Positions 1-5,072 of a stretch of 5,072 nt of DNA are shown here, in pieces. Position 1 is the stretch's first letter. Each line of letters starts with the position of its first letter. The notes below the pieces were generated by a model that saw only the letters and a program-made list of their open reading frames with translations, was not told the origin of the DNA and did not search any database. A program made the translations under genes and the position numbers. This DNA is from Thermoplasmata archaeon (lineage in GTDB: Archaea > Thermoplasmatota > Thermoplasmata > Thermoplasmatales > Thermoplasmataceae): the NCBI GenBank assembly GCA_021819225.1, contig JAKARU010000082.1, positions 1 to 5,072 on the forward strand. The letters run 5' to 3'.

Positions 1-2
1 CA

Positions 3-44
3 AAGAGGATCCAAATGCTTGAAAAATTAAAGAAAGATCAGTAG
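3..44 (+). CDS. Possible C-terminal end of an upstream rightward gene (partial)
   Basis: Frame 3 is open from the left edge and reads KRIQMLEKLKKDQ followed by TAG at 42-44. The charged, amphipathic helix-like tail is typical of an archaeal protein C-terminus, and its frame closes cleanly before the convergent gene that ends at 108. Only 13 residues are visible, so no product can be named. Frame 2 closes at 20-22 and frame 1 at 28-30, so either could be the real end of the upstream gene instead. No T-tract terminator is visible in the 63 bases between 45 and 107. Confidence 0.3.
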   Translation, partial: KRIQMLEKLKKDQ

Positions 45-107
45 GTAAGTTTCAATCTCCTCTAACTGGTATGGAGGAAGCAATATCATCCATCAGGGTG
101 GAATAAA

Positions 108-728
108 TTACCTGTCAGGTTTTGGATTATCATTCATCCTGGGTGGTATTCTTCTCAGTATGAAAGCACCAGCAAGGATCAGCACAGTAAGTGCGAGCCC
201 TCCATAAATACCACCTATATATTTCGTGTTAAGGAACAGGAACACAAGAATTGCCGCGACAATCATGATGTTGGAAATAATGCCATTCCTCCGGGAGAAT
301 GGACTTGGCATTTTTGCAATACTTTTCTCAAAATAACCGGTCAGGGCAAGATATATCATCGCCAGGAGGATGTATTTACTGTCGTTGATTTCTGCTATGA
401 CCTCCTTACCCTGCCTCCTTAAGGTAAGCACATCAGAATTTGAATCACGTATGACTGTTTCAGAATCTTTCTTTGAAACAATTGAGCCCAGTTCATTCAA
501 CCTGACGAAATATTCTTCATTTCCAATTACAACGTTAAGGTTTCTTTTTATAATGCCTACCCTTCCATTTGAAGCATAAATTACAAGTCCGGCTGTGTTT
601 CTTTTTATGATTGCATTGAAGTTCCCAGAAACATTAATTGAAAGATTCCCTGCAAATCCTGACTTAGTTATTAATGCAAACTCCCCTGTACCAGAATCTA
701 CCTTCCCGTTTGCATAGGTGAATTTCAT
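108..728 (-). CDS. Unrecognised protein: beta-rich cytosolic domain plus C-terminal two-helix membrane hairpin
   Basis: This 206-residue protein has no family I can name with confidence. Residues 1-115 alternate short hydrophobic strands with glycine/asparagine turns and contain a repeated IIKRN segment (40-44 and 59-63). A hydrophobic stretch follows at 118-130 (KYILLAMIYLALT). Two strongly hydrophobic helices lie at about 150-166 and 174-191, separated by NTKYIGG. Arginine pairs flank the hairpin (R146-R147 and R192-R193), so the positive-inside rule puts both ends in the cytoplasm. There is no signal peptide. The strand-rich body followed by a hydrophobic helix loosely resembles the Tubby-C/LURP-one/scramblase fold, but this is only a shape argument. 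The ATG at 728 is the earliest possible start because an in-frame TAA lies two codons upstream (732-734). No Shine-Dalgarno motif precedes it, consistent with a leaderless mRNA. It is transcribed divergently from carAB, with no evident functional link. Confidence 0.8.
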   Translation of the reverse strand: MKFTYANGKVDSGTGEFALITKSGFAGNLSINVSGNFNAIIKRNTAGLVIYASNGRVGIIKRNLNVVIGNEEYFVRLNELGSIVSKKDSETVIRDSNSDVLTLRRQGKEVIAEINDSKYILLAMIYLALTGYFEKSIAKMPSPFSRRNGIISNIMIVAAILVFLFLNTKYIGGIYGGLALTVLILAGAFILRRIPPRMNDNPKPDR

Positions 729-730
729 CC

Positions 731-748
731 GTTACAATCGTAACAATC
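731..748. repeat. Tandem 9-bp direct repeat in the divergent promoter region
   Basis: GTTACAATC (731-739) is followed directly by GTAACAATC (740-748), 8 of 9 bases identical. The junction also forms an inverted repeat, GTTAC-aatc-GTAAC (731-744). The element sits 3-20 bases upstream of the start codon of the leftward gene, between its TATA-like element and its expected transcription start. It is about 55 bp upstream of the TATA box facing carAB. Binding by a regulator there would be expected to block the leftward gene, but no regulator is identified and the repeat may be fortuitous. Confidence 0.45.
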
Positions 749-757
749 AATTATTAG
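749..757 (-). promoter_or_regulatory. Putative TATA box of the leftward membrane-protein gene
   Basis: On the minus strand the sequence CTAATAATT is preceded by purine-rich GGGAAAAG, which could serve as a BRE. The centre of the TATA-like element lies about 25 bases before the ATG at 728. This is the spacing expected if transcription starts at the start codon (leaderless mRNA). The match to the archaeal consensus is moderate. Confidence 0.4.
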
Positions 758-802
758 CTTTTCCCTATTTGTACGGTGGTATCTGATCCATTCGTGCCAA
801 TA

Positions 803-810
803 TTTTTATA
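803..810 (+). promoter_or_regulatory. Putative TATA box of the carAB transcription unit
   Basis: TTTTTATA is the best archaeal A-box match in the intergenic region. Taking the usual distance of about 26-27 bases from the box centre puts the transcription start near 833-835. The small ORF at 841 would then have a 5' leader of only 6-8 bases, and carA would be an internal cistron about 85 bases into the transcript. The upstream BRE position (gccaa) is a weak match. Confidence 0.5.
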
Positions 811-840
811 GGAAAGAATAATCAGTCTTTTTAGGGTCTA

Positions 841-924
841 ATGAAACAGAGAAACGTTAAAGAATTTTACGAGAATTTCTCTGGGTATGCCCGCATTGTG
901 AACAAAGGAGGATGCCTGAAGTGA
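841..924 (+). CDS. Small ORF (27 codons) coupled to carA, candidate leader peptide
   Basis: The reading frame runs from ATG 841 to TGA 922-924. It encodes a peptide beginning MKQRNVKEFYENFSGY and ending NKGGCLK. An in-frame TAG at 832-834 fixes 841 as the earliest start. The ORF begins 31 bases after the end of the predicted TATA box, the place where the first start codon of a near-leaderless archaeal mRNA is expected. Its last codons contain the GGAGG that would serve carA, and its TGA overlaps a GTG codon in the carA frame in the compact GTGA arrangement. This suggests translational coupling. The peptide has two arginines (AGA, CGC) but no run of regulatory codons, so classical arginine attenuation is not evident. 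I recognise no homologue. It may instead be a chance ORF or a gene remnant. Confidence 0.45.
   Translation: MKQRNVKEFYENFSGYARIVNKGGCLK
861..881. repeat. Short direct repeat and 11-bp palindrome in the carAB leader
   Basis: AGAATTT occurs at 861-867 and again at 872-878, a period of 11 bp, close to one helical turn. The second copy overlaps the odd-length palindrome GAGAA-T-TTCTC (871-881). All of it lies 25-50 bases downstream of the predicted transcription start of carAB and inside the small ORF. It could be an operator or simply coding sequence; nothing further supports a role. Confidence 0.25.
907..911 (+). promoter_or_regulatory. Shine-Dalgarno motif deciding the carA start
   Basis: GGAGG is a full core match to the archaeal anti-Shine-Dalgarno sequence. 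It abuts the ATG at 912 with no spacer, which is too close for that codon to use it. It lies 9 bases before the GTG at 921, a normal spacing. The motif therefore favours GTG 921 as the carA start. Confidence 0.65.
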
Positions 925-1967
925 GAAGATACCTTCTTCTCGAGGATGGCTCGTCCTTTGAGGGGAAGGCATTTGGTTCATGTGACAGTTCAACTGGTGA
1001 ACTTGTCTTCAATACATCCTTCACAGGATATTATGAAATAATGACTGATCCATCATATGGGGGTCAGATTATAGTGTTCAACTTCCCCTCAATGTTCTAT
1101 TATGACTATATGAAGGACATAGCCCAGAGTGACGGGATAAGTGCAAGCGGGATAGTGGTCAAGGATGGAATCATACCTGGAAATAGTAGTTTCAAAAATC
1201 TGGACGATCTGCTAAAATTGAAGCATGTTCCAGGAATATACGGTATTGATACGAGAAAGTTAACCCAAAAAATAAGGGATTCTGGAAACCTTAAAGGTTT
1301 CATTACTTCCACGGATAGGATGCCGGATCATTTCCCGGAAATGGACACAGAGGAACTGATAAGAAAATTCTCAACAAAGGAATCCTATATCATCAATGGA
1401 GAAGGACAGAAGAAAATTCTCTTTGTTGACATGGGCACGAAGTCGTCTCTTCTGAGGGAAGTTTCAAAGCTCGGGAATCTTGAAGTCGTTAACATATTCA
1501 ATCTGCCTGAGACGTATGAGGATTATGATGGAATCTTTCTGTCAAACGGGCCTGGCGATCCTGGAAACGCAGTATTCAGGCAATTGAAAAAGGAACTGAA
1601 AAATGTCATAGGAACAGTGCCCGTTTTCGGTGTATGTCTGGGACATCAGATTATAGGCGAAGTCATTGGAGGAAAGATTGAAAAGATGAAGTTCGGTCAC
1701 CATGGTTCAAATCACTCTGTTGGGAATGGACAAAGGTCATTCATCACATCACATAACCACAATTTCAGGATAGCAGAGGATTCACTTAATATCAGTGGTG
1801 TAGAAATAATGTACAGGGACATGAACGATGGTACACCAGAAATGATTGGAATGGAGGAGAAAATGCTGCTGAGTGCACAGTTTCACCCGGAAGGCTCACC
1901 CGGACCTAGGGACAGCACCGGGTTTTTTGATATAATGAGGAGTGTAATGGATGGAATCAGAAACTAG
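921..1967 (+). CDS. carA: Carbamoyl-phosphate synthetase small (glutaminase) subunit
   Basis: CarA hydrolyses glutamine and passes ammonia to CarB in the cytoplasm, for carbamoyl phosphate used in pyrimidine and arginine synthesis. Counted from GTG 921 the protein has 348 residues, normal for the family. The N-terminal CPSase small-chain domain (about 1-140) carries LLLEDGSSFEGKAFG, the FNTSFTGYYEI..DPSYGGQ block (30-49) and PGIYGIDTRKL (104-114). The class I glutamine amidotransferase domain (about 165-345) shows the oxyanion motif SNGPGDPG (208-215), nucleophile Cys239 in GVCLGHQ, the FGHHGSNH block (258-265), and His322 and Glu324 in QFHPEGSPGP. The triad is thus intact. GTG 921 is preferred because GGAGG lies 9 bases upstream, its GTGA overlaps the stop of the small ORF, and the resulting N-terminus fits the family. 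The alternative ATG 912 adds three residues (351 in all) and has no usable Shine-Dalgarno spacing. The 3' end overlaps carB by 17 nt. Confidence 0.96.
   Translation: MRRYLLLEDGSSFEGKAFGSCDSSTGELVFNTSFTGYYEIMTDPSYGGQIIVFNFPSMFYYDYMKDIAQSDGISASGIVVKDGIIPGNSSFKNLDDLLKLKHVPGIYGIDTRKLTQKIRDSGNLKGFITSTDRMPDHFPEMDTEELIRKFSTKESYIINGEGQKKILFVDMGTKSSLLREVSKLGNLEVVNIFNLPETYEDYDGIFLSNGPGDPGNAVFRQLKKELKNVIGTVPVFGVCLGHQIIGEVIGGKIEKMKFGHHGSNHSVGNGQRSFITSHNHNFRIAEDSLNISGVEIMYRDMNDGTPEMIGMEEKMLLSAQFHPEGSPGPRDSTGFFDIMRSVMDGIRN
1938..1942 (+). promoter_or_regulatory. Shine-Dalgarno motif of carB inside the carA 3' end
   Basis: AGGAG lies 8 bases before the ATG at 1951. It is better spaced than the weaker purine-rich stretches in front of the second in-frame ATG at 1978. 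It supports 1951 as the carB start and implies that ribosomes terminating on carA help initiate carB. Confidence 0.55.
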
Positions 1968-4950
1968 GGAAGAGGATATGCGGGTCCTGGTGATCGGTTC
2001 GGGACCTGTGGTCATAGGGCAGTCTGCTGAATTTGATTATGCAGGAACCCAGGCCTGCAGGATATTGAGGGAAAGAAATATTTACACAATCCTCCTCAAT
2101 TCAAATCCGGCAACAATCCAAACAGATAACTACAATGCAGATAAGGTATACATTGAACCCATAAACAGGGAAAATGCAGAGCGTATAATTGAAACAGAAG
2201 GAGTAACGCACATAATTGGATCAATGGGGGGGCAAACCGCGCTGAATCTTGTAATGGAGCTGCATAACAATGGTTTCCTGAAAGAAAAAAATGTGAAAAT
2301 CCTTGGAACTCAACCTGAATCCATAAGAATCGCAGAAGACAGGGAGGTATTTCATTCTGTAATGGAAAAAAACGGCATAGCAATACCTTGGTCTATTTCT
2401 CTAAAAAGAAGTGATTATGGAAAAATAGCCGCAGAAATTGATTTCTTTCCAGTCATCCTCAGGACCTCTTTTTCGCTGGGCGGGTTATCAGGCAAGATAA
2501 TTAAGGACAGATCAGAACTGGTCCAGGTCCTGGAGGAAATATTTTCAGATTCAGCCCAGGAATCCGTGGACATTGAGAAGTCCCTGCTGGGCCTTATTGA
2601 AATGGAATACGAGGTTATCAGGGACAATTCAGGGAACAGTATAATGATATGCAACATGGAAAATATTGATCCAATGGGAGTACATACGGGAGAAAGTATT
2701 GTGGTAACACCATCCCTGACGATTCCAGATAATATTCACCAGAGGATGAGGAAGACAGCATTGAATATAGCGGACATAGTCGGAATTGTTGGTGCCTGCA
2801 ATGTTCAATTTGCAGTTGACATGGAAAGTGGAAATTTCTTTGTTGTGGAAATAAACCCGCGTACTTCCAGATCTTCCGCCCTTGCTTCCAAGGCGAGTGG
2901 TTATCCAATTGCAAAGGTTGCAACCATGGTAATTCTGGGAGATTCTTTGGTTTCAATTTCAAATCCCATAACTGAAAATACCTCTGCTTCCTTTGAGCCA
3001 TCGATGGATTATGTAATAGTTAAAATTCCCATATGGCCTGTTGGAAAATTCACTGATTCTGGTTCCATAGGAATATCCATGAAATCTACGGGAGAAGCCA
3101 TGGGTATAGGAAGATCCTTCGAGGAGGCTTTTCTCAAGGCTGTAGCAGCTACAGAAATTGATTTCAGCAGATATTTCTCAGAAGTAGATGAGGATGAAAT
3201 CCTGAATAATTTAAAACAGGCAAACTGGAAGAGGCTTGGATATGTAATATCTGCATTGAATCAGGAGATGGATCTCAATCTGATAGCGACACTGACAGGC
3301 TGGCAGATAGAAATAGTCCAAAGGTTATCTAATATGTTCAAATTTCTCGGAAAGTCTGTAGTTAATCTTGAAGATTACCTTCCGGAACTAAAAAGATATG
3401 GATATCCTGACAGAATAATTTCATGGAAAACTGGAATAAACGAGTCTGAAATCCTCTTAATGAGGAAGAAAGCTGGTCTCTTTCCAAGTTTCAGGATGAT
3501 AGATTCATCTTCCTCCGAATTCAGTTCAAGGACGAAATACCTGTATTCAACGTATTATGAGGATGATGAGTGTGGTCCAATGAGAAAAGATTCAGTATTG
3601 ATTATTGGCTCTGGCCCAAACAGGATTGGACAGGGTCTTGAATTTGATTACAGTTCTGTAAAGGCTATACAGGCACTGAAGAAATTTGGCTACAGATCAC
3701 TCATGATAAATTCAAACCCTGAAACCGTATCTACCGATTTTAACACATCAGATGAACTCTATTTTGATCCCCTCACACTGGAATATGTAAGTGGAATAAT
3801 TGAAAAAAGAAGGCCAGCTGGAATAATCATACAGTTCTCCGGGCAGACCGGGCAGAACATGGCATACGAAATTGGGAAGATATACGGTGAGGATATAATT
3901 ATGGGAACAAAACCCTCATCCATAGCAAGAATTGAGAATAGGTCAACATTTTCCAGGGACCTTGATCATCTGGGTATAGCTCAGGCTAAATGGCATGAGG
4001 CGTTCAGCGGTGAAGAAATAAGAGAAAAATCAGAATTATTGCAGAACAAGGTAATAATAAGAGGCAGCTTCATAATAGGGGGGTCTTCAATGTTTGTGAG
4101 CAGATCCCCTGGGGATATTGAAACCTTCATAAATAAAATGAAAAGTAGTACTGTAAAATTTCCATTACTGATTTCTGAGTTGCTTGAAGGAGCCACAGAA
4201 TATGATCTGGATTTCATAAGCAGTAGTAAGCAGCTTATGATTGCAGGCATATTGAAACAGATTGAACCCGCTGGAATTCACTCCGGGGACTCTATGGCAA
4301 TTTGCGGTCCGGACATACCGGATAAGGAACTTGAAACGAGGATGAAGGTTATTGCTGAGAAGTTTCTTGATTTTTACTCCATTAGTGGATTCACAAATAT
4401 ACAGTTCATGGAAAAGGATGGTCTGCTCTATGTCATTGAGCTGAATGCACGGGCAAGCAGAACTGTTCCATTTATAAGTAAATGGTCAGGAGTAAACTGG
4501 GTTGAAAATGGGATCGCAATGATCCTTGGTCGGAGCAATACCACTATTGACATAGATGTGAAGGATTATGCAGCAAAGATACCAGTATTCCCCTTTAACA
4601 GGTTTCACGAAAGCGACTATATGCTTTCTGCCGAAATGAGATCTACCGGGGAGGCAATGGTAAGGGCACCAACTATTGACATTCTGAAGGACAGGATTAA
4701 ATCATTTCTAAGGATTAAGTCTGAAGAATACATATTTTATGACCGCCAGAGGATCACGCTTATTGATGGTGGTGAAATAAAGGAATTGACGGAGGAAGAA
4801 GCTACTGGTATTATAAACTCTTCAGGTAATATAAATGTGATCTGCAGTACAGAAAGTCATTTAAGGAAGGAGATTTCACACATTGCAGATCTTAAAAAGA
4901 TACCATTGATAAATAACCAGTACATCTGGGAATTCATCTTAAAAGAATGA
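1951..4950 (+). CDS. carB: Carbamoyl-phosphate synthetase large subunit, with reduced C-terminal allosteric domain
   Basis: CarB makes carbamoyl phosphate from bicarbonate, ammonia delivered by CarA, and two ATP. It has 999 residues in two homologous halves. The first (about 12-402) has GSGPVVIGQ, NSNPATIQTD, Arg131, RTSFSLGG (171-178), Gln286, and Glu300/Asn302/Arg304 in VEINPRTSRSSALASKASG, the carboxyphosphate site. A helical oligomerisation domain follows (about 403-545, ending near YLYSTYYEDDEC). The second half (about 546-905) has GSGPNRIGQG, NSNPETVSTD, RGSFIIGG (704-711), IHSGDS (776-781), Gln818, and Glu830/Asn832/Arg834 in IELNARASRTVPF, the carbamate-phosphorylating site. PFNRF and EMRSTGEAM close it. 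Only about 80 residues remain for the MGS-like regulatory domain, against roughly 135 in E. coli, and the Thr-x-Gly-Thr nucleotide-binding motif is not seen. The start at 1951 gives the usual N-terminal length and a Shine-Dalgarno motif; ATG 1978 is the alternative. TGA is followed at once by TAA. Confidence 0.97.
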   Translation: MESETREEDMRVLVIGSGPVVIGQSAEFDYAGTQACRILRERNIYTILLNSNPATIQTDNYNADKVYIEPINRENAERIIETEGVTHIIGSMGGQTALNLVMELHNNGFLKEKNVKILGTQPESIRIAEDREVFHSVMEKNGIAIPWSISLKRSDYGKIAAEIDFFPVILRTSFSLGGLSGKIIKDRSELVQVLEEIFSDSAQESVDIEKSLLGLIEMEYEVIRDNSGNSIMICNMENIDPMGVHTGESIVVTPSLTIPDNIHQRMRKTALNIADIVGIVGACNVQFAVDMESGNFFVVEINPRTSRSSALASKASGYPIAKVATMVILGDSLVSISNPITENTSASFEPSMDYVIVKIPIWPVGKFTDSGSIGISMKSTGEAMGIGRSFEEAFLKAVAATEIDFSRYFSEVDEDEILNNLKQANWKRLGYVISALNQEMDLNLIATLTGWQIEIVQRLSNMFKFLGKSVVNLEDYLPELKRYGYPDRIISWKTGINESEILLMRKKAGLFPSFRMIDSSSSEFSSRTKYLYSTYYEDDECGPMRKDSVLIIGSGPNRIGQGLEFDYSSVKAIQALKKFGYRSLMINSNPETVSTDFNTSDELYFDPLTLEYVSGIIEKRRPAGIIIQFSGQTGQNMAYEIGKIYGEDIIMGTKPSSIARIENRSTFSRDLDHLGIAQAKWHEAFSGEEIREKSELLQNKVIIRGSFIIGGSSMFVSRSPGDIETFINKMKSSTVKFPLLISELLEGATEYDLDFISSSKQLMIAGILKQIEPAGIHSGDSMAICGPDIPDKELETRMKVIAEKFLDFYSISGFTNIQFMEKDGLLYVIELNARASRTVPFISKWSGVNWVENGIAMILGRSNTTIDIDVKDYAAKIPVFPFNRFHESDYMLSAEMRSTGEAMVRAPTIDILKDRIKSFLRIKSEEYIFYDRQRITLIDGGEIKELTEEEATGIINSSGNINVICSTESHLRKEISHIADLKKIPLINNQYIWEFILKE

Positions 4951-4951
4951 T

Positions 4952-4967
4952 AAAAAATTTCAATTTT
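4952..4967. terminator. Weak AT-rich element between convergent genes, possible bidirectional terminator
   Basis: The 16 bases between the carB stop and the convergent stop contain AAAATT (4954-4959) and AATTTT (4962-4967), an inverted repeat with a 2-base centre. Read on the minus strand this gives a run of six T just after the leftward gene. Read on the plus strand it gives short T3 and T4 tracts after carB. Archaeal termination favours T-tracts, so this is the likely end region for the leftward transcript. The signal for carAB is weaker. Confidence 0.35.
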
Positions 4968-5072
4968 CAGAGAGGTGAAGTTGGAAATCTCTTCTTTGTG
5001 TTCTCTATCTCCTTCACAACCCTCTCCTTGAACGCATCAAAGTCCTTTGGAGTTTTAGGGTAGTTTTCATAT
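4967..5072 (-). CDS. C-terminal fragment of an unrecognised leftward gene (partial)
   Basis: Reading leftward from the window edge, one frame stays open for 34 codons and ends with TGA (TCA at 4967-4969 on the plus strand). It begins YENYPKTPKDFDAFKERVV and ends KKRFPTSPL. The lysine/glutamate-rich, helix-like composition and the AAG/GAG/AGG/AGA codon choice match the other genes here, so it looks like a true coding end. It is not a shadow of carB because carB has already stopped. The gene continues beyond the window and no family can be assigned from this tail. It converges on carB with 16 bases between the stops. Confidence 0.6.
   Translation of the reverse strand, partial: YENYPKTPKDFDAFKERVVKEIENTKKRFPTSPL

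Noticed and set aside
45..107. A terminator or RNA gene between the left-edge gene and the convergent membrane gene.
   Set aside because: I see no T-tract, stable hairpin or tRNA-like pattern in these 63 bases.
883..892. A GGG-TATG-CCC hairpin ahead of the carA Shine-Dalgarno, as a riboswitch or attenuator.
   Set aside because: The stem is only three base pairs and no competing structure or T-tract is visible.
861..920. An upstream extension of the carA frame reading WVCPHCEQRR just before MPEV, with a zinc-knuckle-like CPHC.
   Set aside because: The frame is closed by TAA at 858-860 and has no ATG, GTG or TTG before 912, so it cannot be translated as part of carA. A single CxxC pair is not evidence of a domain.
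1978..1980. The second in-frame ATG as the carB start.
   Set aside because: It would leave almost no residues before the first nucleotide-binding strand, shorter than is usual for CarB. ATG 1951 has a well-spaced AGGAG and gives the usual N-terminal length. It remains a minor alternative.
2226..2232. A run of seven G in carB (with a run of six G at 4078-4083) as possible phase-variation or frameshift sites.
   Set aside because: Both encode expected Gly-Gly motifs (SMGGQTALN and IIGGSS) and the frame continues correctly on both sides. Nothing suggests programmed slippage or an error.
2096..3001. Long open frames on the minus strand inside carB, and similar ones inside carA and the membrane gene.
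   Set aside because: They overlap strongly conserved genes, have low-complexity or unprotein-like composition, and lack promoters or Shine-Dalgarno motifs, so they are antisense shadows.

Overview
The window looks like chromosomal DNA of a euryarchaeon, most likely of the Thermoplasma/Ferroplasma/Cuniculiplasma group (Thermoplasmatales). The reasons are moderate-to-low G+C (about 40% by eye), arginine written almost always as AGA/AGG, frequent ATA isoleucine, TATA-type promoters placed so that transcripts start at or within a few bases of the start codon, and Shine-Dalgarno motifs in front of internal cistrons. The assignment to this group is an inference from style and the CarA/CarB sequences, not from a database match.

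Layout from left to right. At the left edge there may be the last codons of a rightward gene (to about 44). Convergent to it is a leftward gene (108-728) for an unrecognised 206-residue protein with a beta-rich cytosolic part and a C-terminal two-helix membrane hairpin. A divergent intergenic region of 112 bp (729-840) holds a tandem 9-bp repeat and one TATA-like element for each direction. Rightward from it runs the carAB unit. It opens with a 27-codon small ORF (841-924) whose stop overlaps a GTG start of carA (921-1967), and carA in turn overlaps carB (1951-4950) by 17 nt. At the right edge a leftward gene ends at 4967, convergent to carB, with only its last 34 codons visible.

Function. 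CarA (glutaminase) and CarB (synthetase with two ATP-grasp halves) form carbamoyl-phosphate synthetase, which feeds pyrimidine and arginine synthesis. All the hallmark residues of the glutaminase and of both ATP-grasp centres can be recognised. CarB is short (999 residues against roughly 1050-1080 usual) because the C-terminal MGS-like allosteric domain is reduced to about 80 poorly conserved residues. This suggests lost or altered nucleotide/ornithine control.

Most of the window is ordinary housekeeping sequence. The two points most worth a second look are the small ORF translationally coupled to carA, a candidate leader peptide in a near-leaderless transcript, and the collapsed allosteric domain of CarB. 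I saw no RNA gene, mobile element or CRISPR array.
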